A stretch of 64,000 bases of DNA from Bordetella petrii (GCF_017356245.1 NZ_JAFMZZ010000004.1:813163-877162); one strand, 5' to 3'; counted from the first letter of the stretch, positions 32,386 to 41,739 are shown. The notes: generated from the sequence alone by a model not told the origin. Program-made: numbers and translations.

Positions 32386-33210
32386 ATGGTATCCCAACGA
32401 TCCCAGGGCGGCAAGAGGGCTGCCCCGCCGCCGGCCGTGCCCGGCCCGCCGGCGCGCGGCGGCGACAGCGGTACCGTCAATCGTGTGCTGCGCCTGCTGG
32501 GCTGCTTTGCCGAACAAGAGCGTTGGGGCCTTAATGACCTGGCCAGGGCGCTGAATCTGCCCAAGGCCACCGCGCACCGGCTGCTGGGCCTGTGCAAGCC
32601 GCTGAACTTCGTCATGCAGGACGACGACGGCATGTACCAGCCGGGGCTGGCGCTGTATCGGCTGGCGGGCAAGCTGGCCTCGGAAATGCCGCTGAACCAG
32701 CTGGCCGAGCCCATTCTGCGCGACGTGCGCGACCGCACCGATGAAACCGTCATCCTGGCGCTGCTCGACCGCGGCGAGCTGCAAATGTATTTCTCGCTGT
32801 CAGCCTCGCCCGCGCACCCGCTGCGCTACACCATCCAGCACAATCGCCTGCAGCCGCTGAGCTGGGGCGCCACGGCGCGTTCTTTGCTGGCGTTTCTTTC
32901 TCCGCAGGAAATCGACGACGTCATCCAGCGCGCGGAGCCTTCGCCGCTGAACGGCCGGCCGCTGCGCCCCGACGAACTGCGCGCGGCGCTGGCGCAGATA
33001 CGCCAGCAGGGGTATGCGGTCAGCCACGCAGAGCGTGCGCCCGAAGCCCACGGCATCGCTGTGCCATTCTTCGACAGCCAGGGCCAGGTCAGGGGCAACC
33101 TGACGCTGACCGTGCCCGATTTCCGCTTCGATCCCGCCAAGGTGCCCGGCTGGGTGGCGCTGCTGCGCGAATCGGTGGCGGCGCTCGCATGCCGCCTGGG
33201 CTGGGCTTGA
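32386..33210 (+). CDS. IclR family transcriptional regulator
   Basis: Regulator of 274 aa. The winged helix-turn-helix is at residues about 25-85 (GTVNRVLRLLGCFAEQERWGLNDLARALNLPKATAHRLLGLCKPLNF), then the IclR effector domain to about residue 270. The first 25 residues are basic and proline-rich. The half-site repeat of the operator reaches to within two bases of ATG 32386, so there is no ribosome site and the message may be leaderless or start later. It is divergent from the MmgE/PrpD operon and lies 152 bases upstream of BUG receptor 2. It probably controls both sides and itself. Confidence 0.92.
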   Translation: MVSQRSQGGKRAAPPPAVPGPPARGGDSGTVNRVLRLLGCFAEQERWGLNDLARALNLPKATAHRLLGLCKPLNFVMQDDDGMYQPGLALYRLAGKLASEMPLNQLAEPILRDVRDRTDETVILALLDRGELQMYFSLSASPAHPLRYTIQHNRLQPLSWGATARSLLAFLSPQEIDDVIQRAEPSPLNGRPLRPDELRAALAQIRQQGYAVSHAERAPEAHGIAVPFFDSQGQVRGNLTLTVPDFRFDPAKVPGWVALLRESVAALACRLGWA

Positions 33211-33362
33211 GCAGGCCCGGCCTCGAAGTGCCGCGCGCACTTCACAAAACATGAACACCTCTTGAGGCTTTGGCAACTACCGGCGGCCGGCCGGGCTACT
33301 TATGCTGAAAAAAGGGCCATGCCGGCCCCGTAAAGAAAATACCTATAACAAAGGAGAGCAGC

Positions 33363-34337
33363 ATGGATAGAAGACAATTCTGTGCGGCGGCCGGCCTGGC
33401 GCCGGCCCTGTTTGCGGCCGCGACGCAAGCGCGCGCCCAGGGCCTGAAGAACGGCCAGCCCATCGTCCTGGTAGTGCCCTTTTCGCCGGGCGGCAATCTC
33501 GATACCGTCGCGCGCGCCGTCGCGCCCGAACTGGGCGCCGCGCTGGGCATGTCGGTGGTCGTTGAAAACAAGCCGGGGGCGGGCGGCGTGATCGGCGCCA
33601 GCCAGGTGGCGCGGGCCGCGCCCGACGGCCACACCCTGCTGGTCACCACGCCCAATGCCATCACCGTGGCGCCCTTCATGGTCAGCACCGATTACACCCT
33701 GAAGAATTTCGCCGCCGTGGGCGGCCTGGGCTCGGCCTCGCAGGTCGTGGAAGTGAATCCCAAGGGCCGTTTCCAGACCATGGCGCAATTGCTCGACCAG
33801 GCGCGGCAGCAGCCCGGCGCCGTCACGATGGGGCACTCGGGCCTGGGCACCACCAACCATATCGCGCTGCTCAAGCTCGAAGAGGCGGCGGGCTGCCAGT
33901 TCACGGCCGTGCCGTTCAAGGGGTCGGCGCCGGCCATCGCGGCCCTGCTGGGCAGCCAGATCGACGCCATGGTCGACCAGGTCACGAGTTCGTACGCCAA
34001 TATCAAGGCGGGCAAGCTGCGCGGGCTGGTGGTGCTGTCGGCCGAGCGCGACCGCTTCCTGCCGGACGTGCCCACCCTGGCCGAAGCCGGCGTAAGCGGC
34101 TTCACGTCCATGACGCAGTCGGGCCTGGTGGCGCCGGCCGGCACGCCGGACGGCATCATCAAGCAGTTGAACGCGGCGCTGAACCAGGCGCTGCAGGCCG
34201 CCACGGTGCGCGACCGCCTGCACAATTCGGGCAGCGTGGCCCTGGTGACTACGCCCGCCCAATGGCAGCAGCTGCTTGCCGCCGAACTCGAAACCGCGCG
34301 CGCGCTGCATGCACAGGGCAAGCTCGCCGCCCACTGA
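33363..34337 (+). CDS. BUG/TctC family periplasmic receptor 2
   Basis: Periplasmic organic-acid receptor of 324 aa. The N-terminus MDRRQFCAAAGLAPALFAAATQARA has a twin-arginine-poor, Sec-like signal with RRQF; whether it uses Tat is open. QPIVLVVPFSPGGNLDTVARAVA and NKPGAGGVIGASQVARAAPDGHTLL are the family motifs. AAAGGAGAGCAGC precedes the ATG, a strong ribosome site. It is followed after eight bases by a lactonase-like hydrolase, suggesting uptake and opening of the same ligand. Confidence 0.92.
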   Translation: MDRRQFCAAAGLAPALFAAATQARAQGLKNGQPIVLVVPFSPGGNLDTVARAVAPELGAALGMSVVVENKPGAGGVIGASQVARAAPDGHTLLVTTPNAITVAPFMVSTDYTLKNFAAVGGLGSASQVVEVNPKGRFQTMAQLLDQARQQPGAVTMGHSGLGTTNHIALLKLEEAAGCQFTAVPFKGSAPAIAALLGSQIDAMVDQVTSSYANIKAGKLRGLVVLSAERDRFLPDVPTLAEAGVSGFTSMTQSGLVAPAGTPDGIIKQLNAALNQALQAATVRDRLHNSGSVALVTTPAQWQQLLAAELETARALHAQGKLAAH

Positions 34338-34345
34338 GGACCGCC

Positions 34346-35236
34346 ATGACCACACCCTGCCTGCCCGCGCGCACCGGACACCAGGCGCTGGCCTTTACGC
34401 CGCCGCCCGGCAGCTGCGACGCGCACGCGCACGTCTTCGGGCCGTACGACCGCTTCCCGCTCGACGACGAACGCAGCTACACGCCGCCGCCCTATCCCGC
34501 CGAGACATTCATCGCCCACCTGGACGAACTCGGCCTGGCGCGCGGCGTGCTGGTCACCGGCAGCGCCTCGGGCACCGCCAACGACATCGTGCTGGACGCG
34601 CTGGCGCGCTATCCGCAACGCCTGCGCGGGGTGATCGTGCCCCGCCTGGACATGGACGACGCCGAACTCGACCGCTGCGCCGCCGCCGGCGTGCGCGGCG
34701 TGCGCGCCAACCTGTACCGGCTCGAGGGCAAGGCGGTGTACCGCAACGGCGTGGGGCTGGACGTGCTGCAGGCGCTGGCGCCGCGCCTGGCGGCGCGCGG
34801 CTGGCACGCGCAGATCTGGGTGCACGCCCCCGACCTGCCGGAACTCATGCCGGCGCTCAAGGCCCTGAAGCTGCCGCTGGTCATCGACCACATGGGGCGC
34901 ATGAGCACGCGGCGCGGCGTCGACGACCCGGGGTTCCAGTTCCTGTGCCGGCAGCTGGCCGATGGCGCGCTGTGGGCCAAGATATCCGGGGCTGACCGCA
35001 ACACCAGCGGCGGGCCGCCCTACCACGACGTCGACCCGTTCGCGCAGGCCATCCTGCGGGCCAACAGCGAGCAGGTCGTATGGGGCACCGACTGGCCGCA
35101 CATCAACTACTACCAGCCCGCCCAGGTGCCGGACGACGGCGCGCTGTGCAACCTGCTGGCGCGCTGGGCCTCGCCCGAGGTCAGGCAGCGCGTACTGGTG
35201 GACAACCCCGCGCGGCTGTACGGCTTTACCGCGTAG
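34346..35236 (+). CDS. Amidohydrolase-2 family lactonase, PDC hydrolase-like
   Basis: A TIM-barrel hydrolase of 296 aa similar in layout to 2-pyrone-4,6-dicarboxylate lactonase (LigI). Motifs are PPGSCDAHAHVFGPYDRFPLDDERSY, VIDHMGRM, ISGADR and the C-terminal VVWGTDWPHINY with VDNPARLYGF. The HxH at the start and the aspartate of GTDWPH are the likely catalytic residues. I chose ATG 34346, eight bases after the BUG receptor's stop. It probably opens a lactone or removes an acyl group in the pathway whose acid is bound by the receptor. It converges with the fimbrial adhesin gene with 15 bases between. Confidence 0.87.
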   Translation: MTTPCLPARTGHQALAFTPPPGSCDAHAHVFGPYDRFPLDDERSYTPPPYPAETFIAHLDELGLARGVLVTGSASGTANDIVLDALARYPQRLRGVIVPRLDMDDAELDRCAAAGVRGVRANLYRLEGKAVYRNGVGLDVLQALAPRLAARGWHAQIWVHAPDLPELMPALKALKLPLVIDHMGRMSTRRGVDDPGFQFLCRQLADGALWAKISGADRNTSGGPPYHDVDPFAQAILRANSEQVVWGTDWPHINYYQPAQVPDDGALCNLLARWASPEVRQRVLVDNPARLYGFTA

Positions 35237-35251
35237 GCGGCCGCGCAGCCG

Positions 35252-36310
35252 TTACCGGAACGATACGTCGATGGTGGCGGTGGCCCGGAAAGGCCCGATG
35301 CGCGGCGTGTCGCTCAGCCACTTCAGCGACGCGATGAAATCGTGCTGCACCACCGTGCTGTTGATCACGCCCAGCGGCACCGCCGTGTTCATGGCGATCT
35401 CGCTGGTGGGGCGGGCCGCGTCGACCAGCACGATGCCGAAGCCGCTGTCGCTGCGGGGCAGTATCACGGTGCCGTCCTGCACCGGGTGCGAAGTGCTGAA
35501 GCTGCCCACCAGCGCGCGGTTGTTGCACTGGTTGCCCGAGTTCGGCCCGGTCATGTTGATTTCGACGACGAACGGCACCGAGCGCTCGATGGTGCCGGCG
35601 CGCGCCCGGTTCGACGCAATGCGGCCGAAATCGATGGCATTGCCGGCGTTGGCCCGTACCCGGATATCGGGGTTGCACGAAATGAAGTGGATGCGGCCCA
35701 GGCCCGAGATCGCGGCGCGGTAGTTCGCACCGGGCCGGTCGTTCAGCCCGCCCACGCCGTCGACCTGGAACAGGTCGTAGGTGCCCTGGCTGTTGACCTG
35801 GCCGCTTGCCGGCGGCGGCGCGCCGGTGGCCACGATGTACACCGAGAATGTCACGGTGACCTGCTGCGAGGTGGCGCACTGCGATGCCGACGAGCGGTTC
35901 CAGTACCGCGTGCAGTTGGCCTTGTTGGCGGGCGGGCTGGTGCCCGCGCCGGCCAGCTGGCGTTCGCCTTTCACGAGCTGGTAGTTCACCGACTTGTACG
36001 TGATGCCCACCGCGATCGACGGGTCGATCTGGTTCATCATCTGGGCCGGATCCCAGTACAGGTAGCTGCTTTCGCCGCCCGGGTTGTTGTAGTCGTCCAC
36101 ACAGCGGAAGGTCACGGTGTAGTTTTCCGAGCGCCACAGCAGCTGGCCCGGCGTGAGGTCGCCGGTGGACACGTAGATGTCTTCGGTCAGGGAAATCACC
36201 CGCCTGACTGACTGGGTCTGCGCGTCTTTGCACGACAGCGCCAGCGCCGCCTGCGGCAGCGACAGCAGCGCCCCCAGCACGACGAGCAGTTTGATCCAAT
36301 GCTGATACAT
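35252..36310 (-). CDS. fimD: Fimbrial tip adhesin (FimD type)
   Basis: Last gene of the fimbrial operon, 352 aa. Signal peptide MYQHWIKLLVVLGALLSLPQAALA leads to a two-domain secreted protein: an N-terminal receptor-binding-like part with several cysteines (SCKDAQ, RCVDDYNN, NCTRYWNRSS, QCATSQ) and a C-terminal pilin domain from about residue 215 (ISCNPDIRVRANAGNAIDFGRI..) ending TATIDVSFR, the donor-strand-like end. In Bordetella the same position holds the adhesin FimD, not the usher. The start is two bases after the usher stop. The receptor is unknown. Confidence 0.85.
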   Translation of the reverse strand: MYQHWIKLLVVLGALLSLPQAALALSCKDAQTQSVRRVISLTEDIYVSTGDLTPGQLLWRSENYTVTFRCVDDYNNPGGESSYLYWDPAQMMNQIDPSIAVGITYKSVNYQLVKGERQLAGAGTSPPANKANCTRYWNRSSASQCATSQQVTVTFSVYIVATGAPPPASGQVNSQGTYDLFQVDGVGGLNDRPGANYRAAISGLGRIHFISCNPDIRVRANAGNAIDFGRIASNRARAGTIERSVPFVVEINMTGPNSGNQCNNRALVGSFSTSHPVQDGTVILPRSDSGFGIVLVDAARPTSEIAMNTAVPLGVINSTVVQHDFIASLKWLSDTPRIGPFRATATIDVSFR

Positions 36311-36312
36311 GA

Positions 36313-38943
36313 CTAGCTTCCTTGTGGCCGCCCGTCGGGGCGGCATTGCAGATCGACACGTTGATAGCCCGCGGCGGACGCGCCGGCCTGGGCGGCGGGC
36401 AACTGGCCCAGGTCCAGCAGGCAGCGGTCGCCGGGCGCGTCGCCCCATTGCACGGACAGCACCTCGCGCGGCTGCACGCCGCTGACGAAGATCTGGCCGC
36501 GCGGGCCCGCCACGCCGCGGTTCAGCCCTTCGGCATTGAACACGTTGGCGCCCAGGGGGATCTGCCTGCCGTCGGGCCGGCTGCTGCGGATCAGCAGGCT
36601 GTTGCCGCGGCGGGTGTCGAAATCGACCTGGACGATGGCCCCGCGCGTGGGCACCACGTTCGCGGCGACCTTGCTGGCGTCGATATCGCCGCCCAGGTCG
36701 TCGGTGCGCAGCGCTACGCGGTTGAAGCGGTACGGGCTCATGCCGGAAATCACGGCGTAGCCGTTGTCGTCCACGCGCACGCCGGACTGGTTCTCGACGC
36801 CGATGCCGGCGCCGTCCGGCGCGTGCACCAGCACCGCGGTGCGCTGCAGCGGCTGGCTCAGCGTGACGCCGCCGCCATGCGCCAGCACGCCGCCGCGCAG
36901 GCCCCAGTTGAACTGGCTGTACTTCTCCGACGACATCACGCCGGCGCTGACGGCGGCCTTGCTGCCCTGATAGTCCACATTGGCAGATCCCGACGCGCCC
37001 GCGCCATCCGAATGGCCCACATCCACGCCATAGGCCAGGCGGTTGTCGTCCAGCGCCACGCCGCTGACGCCGGTGCGATAGCTGCTGCCCGATTCGCGGG
37101 AATGGGTGTACGACGAATTAGAGCTGATGCGCGAGGTCTCCGGCCGGCCGAGCGGAATCGACACATTCAGGCCCACCATGCGGTCGCTGTAGCCGTACTG
37201 GCTGCGGGTATCGCGCAGGAACAACCCGTAGCTCACCGACTTGACGCGGCCGTTCAGGCCGATCTGGATATTGCGTTCCTTGTCTTTCGAGCCCCAGTAG
37301 GTCTGGTTGTTATAGCTCGCGTACAGCGACATGTTGCGCGTCAGCTGCTGGTTCACGGCCGCTTCCAGGCGGTTGCGCTTGTTGTAATAGCGGTTGCTGA
37401 TGGCGTGCCTCTCGCGCGAGGACGCCCAGCCCGGCGTGCCGTCGAAGGTTTCGCGCGGGTCCCAGTAAGTGGATTCGTAGTAGCCATTGCGCCAGCGCTC
37501 GCGCTCGGCGGCGGCGTCGGTGAAATCGTAGTAGCCCGAGGTCGAGTAGCGGTGGCCCACCAGGCGGAACTCGGTGCCCCAGTCGTTGAGCGACTTAGCG
37601 TACAGAAAGCGGTAGCTCTGGCCCGTCTTGGTGTCGCCGTTGGCCAGCTTGGTGCGCGCCGCCGTCACGTCCACCGATATCGAGCCGAATTCCCCCAGGC
37701 TCTGTGCCACGCCCACGGCCGCCGCCGCGTAATGCTCGGCCAGCAGCAGGCCGCCGTAGGGCGTGGTGTTGCTTTCCAGCCCGCGCGCCACCGAACCTTG
37801 CAGGAAGACCGGGCGATAGCTCGAATCGCCGTTGCGCAGTTCGCCCGCGTTCAATTCGTAGCGCCACAGGCCGGGCCGCAGCATGGTCTCTACCGCCGAG
37901 AATGCCTGGCGGTAGCGCTGCACCGTGCCGTCGGCTTCGATCACGGCCACTTCCAGGTCGCCGCTCATGCGGTTAGGCACGATATCGTTGATCAGGAACG
38001 GGCCGGGCGCCACGTTCACGGCGTAGATCAGGTTGCCGTCCTGGCGGATCTCGACCCGCGCATTGCTGGCGGCCACCCCGCGCACCACCGGCGCATAGCT
38101 GCGCTGGCTGTAGGGCAGCATCTCGTCGTCGCTGGCCAGCTGCGCGCCGCGGAACTGCACGCTGTCGAAGACGTTGCTGCTGGTGTAGCTGTCGCCCAGC
38201 AGCACGCGGCTGCGAATGGATTGCAGGTCGCGCTCCAGCCAGGTGTTCTGGTTATTCCAATGGGTGCCGGTGCCGCGGCTTTCATGGCTGACCGTGGCGT
38301 TGTGGCGCAGGCGCCAGGCGCCCAGGTTGATGCCGCTGTTGAACGAGGCGAAAAAATAATCCGAATTGCCGTATTGCTTCTGGTGGTTGTGCGTGCCGCT
38401 CAGGTTGTAGTTCAGGAACGCGGCGGTAATGCCCTGGTCGCGCAGCGAAGGCGCGATATAGCCGCGCGGCACCGCCACCAGGTAGCGCTGCGGCACGCTC
38501 AGGTCCAGGCGCTGCTGGTTGCCGTTGTAGCTGGCATGTGCGTCGGGAATCGCGGCCGCGAGGTCCACGCAGGCGGGCGGGGGGCCGTCTGTGGCCGCAT
38601 CGGGCAGCAGCACGCCCCAGGCGGCCAGTTGCGGTCGGCTCAGGCAGGGTTCGACCCGCCCGGCGGACGTCTTGGTGAACACGATGTCCTCGCGCGCGGT
38701 CTCGGTGCCGTTCAGGTAGATGCTGAACGGATACGTGCCGGGCAGGATGGCGCCAGGGCTGGCCAGCGCCGAGACATCCGCCTCGCGCGCGCTGCCGCGC
38801 AGGAAATCCAGGTTGAATTCCGGCTGGGCCGCGGCGGGCAGGCTGGCGCCCAGGGCGCACAGGGCGGCGGCCAGCGGCGCCAGTCGCGGGACGACAAGCC
38901 CCCGCCGCGCAGTTGCGCGGAATCTGTTCAGCAAGGTGTGCAT
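36313..38943 (-). CDS. fimC: Outer membrane fimbrial usher (FimC type)
   Basis: The outer membrane pore that assembles pilin subunits, 876 aa. Signal peptide region to LGASLPAAAQPEFNLDFLRG. Usher motifs include VPRGYIAPSLRDQGITAAFLNYNLSG, PYSQRSYAPVVRGVAASNARVEIRQDGNLIY, GPFLINDIVPN and DLEVAVIEADGTVQRYRQAFS. The barrel, plug and C-terminal domains are all present (YRFNRVALRTDDL, GNSLLIRSSRPDGRQIPLGANVFN). A near-complete copy. Its start lies 20 bases after the chaperone stop. In the Bordetella naming scheme this is FimC; elsewhere ushers are called FimD. Confidence 0.95.
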   Translation of the reverse strand: MHTLLNRFRATARRGLVVPRLAPLAAALCALGASLPAAAQPEFNLDFLRGSAREADVSALASPGAILPGTYPFSIYLNGTETAREDIVFTKTSAGRVEPCLSRPQLAAWGVLLPDAATDGPPPACVDLAAAIPDAHASYNGNQQRLDLSVPQRYLVAVPRGYIAPSLRDQGITAAFLNYNLSGTHNHQKQYGNSDYFFASFNSGINLGAWRLRHNATVSHESRGTGTHWNNQNTWLERDLQSIRSRVLLGDSYTSSNVFDSVQFRGAQLASDDEMLPYSQRSYAPVVRGVAASNARVEIRQDGNLIYAVNVAPGPFLINDIVPNRMSGDLEVAVIEADGTVQRYRQAFSAVETMLRPGLWRYELNAGELRNGDSSYRPVFLQGSVARGLESNTTPYGGLLLAEHYAAAAVGVAQSLGEFGSISVDVTAARTKLANGDTKTGQSYRFLYAKSLNDWGTEFRLVGHRYSTSGYYDFTDAAAERERWRNGYYESTYWDPRETFDGTPGWASSRERHAISNRYYNKRNRLEAAVNQQLTRNMSLYASYNNQTYWGSKDKERNIQIGLNGRVKSVSYGLFLRDTRSQYGYSDRMVGLNVSIPLGRPETSRISSNSSYTHSRESGSSYRTGVSGVALDDNRLAYGVDVGHSDGAGASGSANVDYQGSKAAVSAGVMSSEKYSQFNWGLRGGVLAHGGGVTLSQPLQRTAVLVHAPDGAGIGVENQSGVRVDDNGYAVISGMSPYRFNRVALRTDDLGGDIDASKVAANVVPTRGAIVQVDFDTRRGNSLLIRSSRPDGRQIPLGANVFNAEGLNRGVAGPRGQIFVSGVQPREVLSVQWGDAPGDRCLLDLGQLPAAQAGASAAGYQRVDLQCRPDGRPQGS

Positions 38944-38963
38944 GGTATTCGCCGGGCGGGCCG

Positions 38964-39707
38964 TCAGCGCCGCAAAGGCGCGTCCGCTACTTCCGAGACG
39001 CCGCCATAGTCATTGATGTAGCCAAAGCGCAGCGACGAGGCGCCGCCGGCCAGGTTCAGCTGCCGCAGCGGCACGGTCAGGGTCTGCCCCGGCGCGATCA
39101 TGTCGGCATCGATGTTCTTCGCGCCGCCGCCGGCGTCGCGGCCCTGGATATGGGCAAACGTGATGTGCAGCGGGCCGGGGTTGGTCACCTGCAGCGCCTG
39201 GCCGCTGATGCGCCATTGCAGTGCGCGGGCCGCCTCGTCCAGCGTGGTCTTGAGCTGCGGCGGCCGGTAGAACAGCTTGATGCGCGTGCGGATGGCCACT
39301 TGCAGGGCATTGGCCGCGTCCGAACTGGGCGGAATTTCCTGGATGTTGATCCAGAACAGCGATTCGCGGTCGGCCGGCAGACCCTGACCGGCGTAAATGG
39401 TGCGCACCAGCGCCTCTTCGCCCGGGCCCAGCCGCATCAGCGGCGGCGTGATCGCCATGGGCAGGTTTTCTGGCATGGCGGTGGAATCGCCCGTATCCAG
39501 CCACGTCTGCACCATGTAGGGCATGGTGCTCTTGTTCGAGATGGCCACCGAGGCCGAAGCCGCCTTGCCGTTGTAGACGACGCGCGTGGCCTGCACGTGA
39601 ATGGCCGCCTGCGCGCCGCCGTGAGCCGCCAGGCCCAGCGCCAGGCTGGCCGCCAGGCGCTTCAGCCACGCTGTGCCGCGGTGCGAGGGATACGTGAAGA
39701 TATTCAT
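38964..39707 (-). CDS. fimB: Periplasmic fimbrial chaperone (FimB type)
   Basis: A PapD-like chaperone of 247 aa that holds pilin subunits by donor-strand complementation. After a signal peptide ending in GAQA come AIHVQATRVVYNGKAASASVAISNKSTMPYMVQTWLD, LIRL-like PPLMRLGPGEEALVRTIYAGQGLPADRESLFWINIQEIPP (the chaperone signature with the conserved arginine) and the second domain LKTTLDEAARALQWRISGQALQVTNPGPLHITF. It follows the pilin gene after 105 bases. Confidence 0.95.
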   Translation of the reverse strand: MNIFTYPSHRGTAWLKRLAASLALGLAAHGGAQAAIHVQATRVVYNGKAASASVAISNKSTMPYMVQTWLDTGDSTAMPENLPMAITPPLMRLGPGEEALVRTIYAGQGLPADRESLFWINIQEIPPSSDAANALQVAIRTRIKLFYRPPQLKTTLDEAARALQWRISGQALQVTNPGPLHITFAHIQGRDAGGGAKNIDADMIAPGQTLTVPLRQLNLAGGASSLRFGYINDYGGVSEVADAPLRR

Positions 39708-39812
39708 GACGATGCTTTTTCTTGTAGGGCTCGCCGCGCGACGCGGGGGCGCCGCGCGGCTTGCCGGGCATGCCGGCCGGATGCTGCGCCGGCCGGTGTT
39801 GCTGCCCGTGGA

Positions 39813-40343
39813 TCAGCGGTACTCGATCGAGAAGGTCGAGGTAGCGTTGGCTTCGCCGGCGCCCACGGTCTGCTCGAACGACTTGTAGCGGGCCTTCAGG
39901 TTGACCGTGGCCGTCCCGTCGGTGCCGACGTTGACGATGGCCGGCTCGGTGATGTCCTGGTTCAGCGGGAACACCTTGTCGTTGTTGTCCAGGATTTCGA
40001 TGCCCACGCCCGTGGCCACGCTGACGGCCAGCAGTTGCGGCTGCCCGGCGGGGGCCTGGCCGTCGAAGCGGATCGTGTAGTCGCCCGGGTCGCAGTTTTC
40101 CAGGTCGATGGTGAAGCCCTTCGACGCCGACACATCGCCCACGTTCTTGAACAGCGACGTCGGGTAGGTGCCGATAACCACGGTCTGGTCCTTGGTCGCG
40201 GTGGTCACGTCGCAGGTCGACTGGATGATTTCGCCCTGGAATTCAACCGTGCCCGATGCCGCCTGGGCAGCCATGGGCAATGCACCCGCCAGAGCCAGCC
40301 CCAGGGCGGTCCGCTTGAAAATAAAAGCCATGCTTGAGTTCAT
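39813..40343 (-). CDS. Major fimbrial subunit
   Basis: A type-1-like pilin of 176 aa. Signal peptide to AAQA, then ASGTVEFQGEIIQSTCDV with Cys44 pairing with Cys84 (LENCDPG), and the pilin end STFSIEYR with the penultimate-tyrosine pattern. It resembles Bordetella FimA/Fim2/Fim3. It is the promoter-proximal gene of the pilin-chaperone-usher-adhesin run. I saw no good ribosome site for ATG 40343 or ATG 40331. The upstream 370 bases are AT-rich and lack the poly-C tract that makes Bordetella fim2 and fim3 promoters phase-variable. Confidence 0.92.
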   Translation of the reverse strand: MNSSMAFIFKRTALGLALAGALPMAAQAASGTVEFQGEIIQSTCDVTTATKDQTVVIGTYPTSLFKNVGDVSASKGFTIDLENCDPGDYTIRFDGQAPAGQPQLLAVSVATGVGIEILDNNDKVFPLNQDITEPAIVNVGTDGTATVNLKARYKSFEQTVGAGEANATSTFSIEYR

Positions 40344-40716
40344 GAAAAAAAGTCCCGAAATAAATAAACGGAAGCGGGCAATGGAGGGATGGCGGGTTGT
40401 TTCGTAGCAGCGGCAAATATTCGAATTAATTGCAATGAGCCTTGCAAAACTAATGCCCTACTTCAAATGAATAATGCCGAACCAAACCGCACATAACAGG
40501 CTCGTGCACAGAATATCGACGCGATAACAAAACGCTACGTTTTCTGTCATCAAGAAAAGTCAATTTTCAGTTCTTATATTTCTGCTGACGCATCGATAAT
40601 TAATAAAGGCGCATCATGATTTTTATTTGCAATAATCAATCGATATTTCGGCGTAGAAAATGTTTCGATATAAGTGCAATCATTCGCCAAGTGTCTTGAT
40701 GTAAGAACCCCAGGCA
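40344..40716 (-). promoter_or_regulatory. AT-rich control region of the fimbrial operon
   Basis: A gene-free stretch of much lower GC than its surroundings. It includes a 6-bp inverted repeat TTTTCT-7-AGAAAA (40540-40558) and several further TTTC/GAAA pairs. Such heptad-like inverted T/A motifs could bind a response regulator of the BvgA type, but none matches a full site exactly. No long C or G run is present. A 61-codon ORF at 40574-40759 runs into the neighbouring terminator and is not credible. Confidence 0.5.
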
Positions 40717-40758
40717 CAAAAATGCCCCGGGCCTGCCTGGCGGCAGGGGTCCGGGGCA
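40717..40758 (-). terminator. Terminator closing the 23-kb catabolic gene run
   Basis: On the minus strand TGCCCCGG and CCGGGGCA (plus 40751-40758 and 40723-40730), enclosing an inner hairpin, are followed by TTTTTG. It lies 72 bases after the PEP-mutase-like gene and is the only clear intrinsic terminator between 64000 and this point on that strand. Confidence 0.88.
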
Positions 40759-40829
40759 ACGGCAGCGCAGTGGCGGGCGCTATGCGGCCCGCGCCTGCTC
40801 TGGCTTGGTCAAGGGTGTGCTCTGTTCAT

Positions 40830-41705
40830 TCAGCGCTCGGCGTAGCGCTGTTCCAGCTCGTCGTACAAAGGCTTGTTGACCAGGCGCTGTCGCTCGTTGA
40901 AAGGGGCGAGCAGCGCGGGGTCTTCGTCCAGCTTGCCGTCGCGCTTGAGCGCCGACAGCGCCTTCTGCATGCCCAGCACGGCGCCCTGCAGCGCCGCGTT
41001 GGCATACAGCACCAGGCTGTAGCCCATGCTGCCCAGTTCCTGAGAAGTCAGCGTGGGCGTCTTGCCGCCCACCACGATATTGATCAGCAGCGGCTCTTTC
41101 AGCAACTGGGGAATCTTGCGGATTTCTTCCAGGCTGGTCATGGCCTCGACGAACAGAATGTCGGCGCCCGCCTCGGCGAATTTCTGCGCCCGCTCGATCG
41201 CCCCTTCGAAGCCTTCCACCGCCCGGGCGTCGGTGCGCGCGATGATCTGGAAGTCCGGATCGTGGCGCGCGTCGGCGGCCGCGCGGATCTTGTCGAGCAT
41301 TTCCGGCAGCGGCGCCACCGCCTTGCCGGCGAAGTGGCCGCAGCGTTTCGGGAAAACCTGGTCTTCGATCTGGACGGCGTCGGCCCCGGCGCGCTCCAGC
41401 GCGCGCACGGTGTGCCAGGCATTGACCGCGTTGCCGAACCCCGTATCGATGTCGACGATCAGCGGCAGGTCTTCCACCGCCTCGCGGATGCGCAAGGTGG
41501 CATCGGCCACGTCGCGCAGGCCGATGATGCCCAGGTCGGGCACGCCGTAATGCATATTGGTCAGGCCGGCGCCCGTCAGGTAGACGGCCTCGAACCCCTG
41601 GTCGGCAACCACCCTGGCGCTCATGGCGTTGAATGCTCCGGCCACGACCAGGCCGTTGCGCCGGGCCACTTTTTCACGCAGGACTTGCTTCGTCGATTTC
41701 CCCAT
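40830..41705 (-). CDS. PEP mutase / isocitrate lyase family enzyme
   Basis: A TIM-barrel enzyme of 291 aa that cleaves or forms C-C or P-C bonds next to a carboxylate. Motifs: NGLVVAGAFNAMSARVV, magnesium-binding VDIDTGFGN (residues 84-92), VQIEDQVFPKRCGHFAGK with the catalytic loop K-R-C-G-H at 120-124, and IARTDARAVEG. The KRCGH loop points to a lyase (methylisocitrate-lyase-like, or 2,3-dimethylmalate or oxaloacetate hydrolase-like) more than a phosphonomutase. GGAGG precedes ATG 41705; a frame extension to 41735 is not needed. Last gene before the terminator; it likely cleaves a substituted malate or succinate made by the cluster. Confidence 0.88.
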   Translation of the reverse strand: MGKSTKQVLREKVARRNGLVVAGAFNAMSARVVADQGFEAVYLTGAGLTNMHYGVPDLGIIGLRDVADATLRIREAVEDLPLIVDIDTGFGNAVNAWHTVRALERAGADAVQIEDQVFPKRCGHFAGKAVAPLPEMLDKIRAAADARHDPDFQIIARTDARAVEGFEGAIERAQKFAEAGADILFVEAMTSLEEIRKIPQLLKEPLLINIVVGGKTPTLTSQELGSMGYSLVLYANAALQGAVLGMQKALSALKRDGKLDEDPALLAPFNERQRLVNKPLYDELEQRYAER

Positions 41706-41739
41706 CGGGGCCTCCTTCATTGAGTATGTTGACACCGCG

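Noticed and set aside
36322..39009. 895-codon ORF antisense to the usher gene
   Set aside because: The minus-strand usher has full-length family motifs; the antisense frame has none.
40574..40759. 61-codon minus-strand ORF upstream of the pilin gene
   Set aside because: Its first half overlaps the intrinsic terminator of the preceding gene and it has no ribosome site or similarity I recognise.
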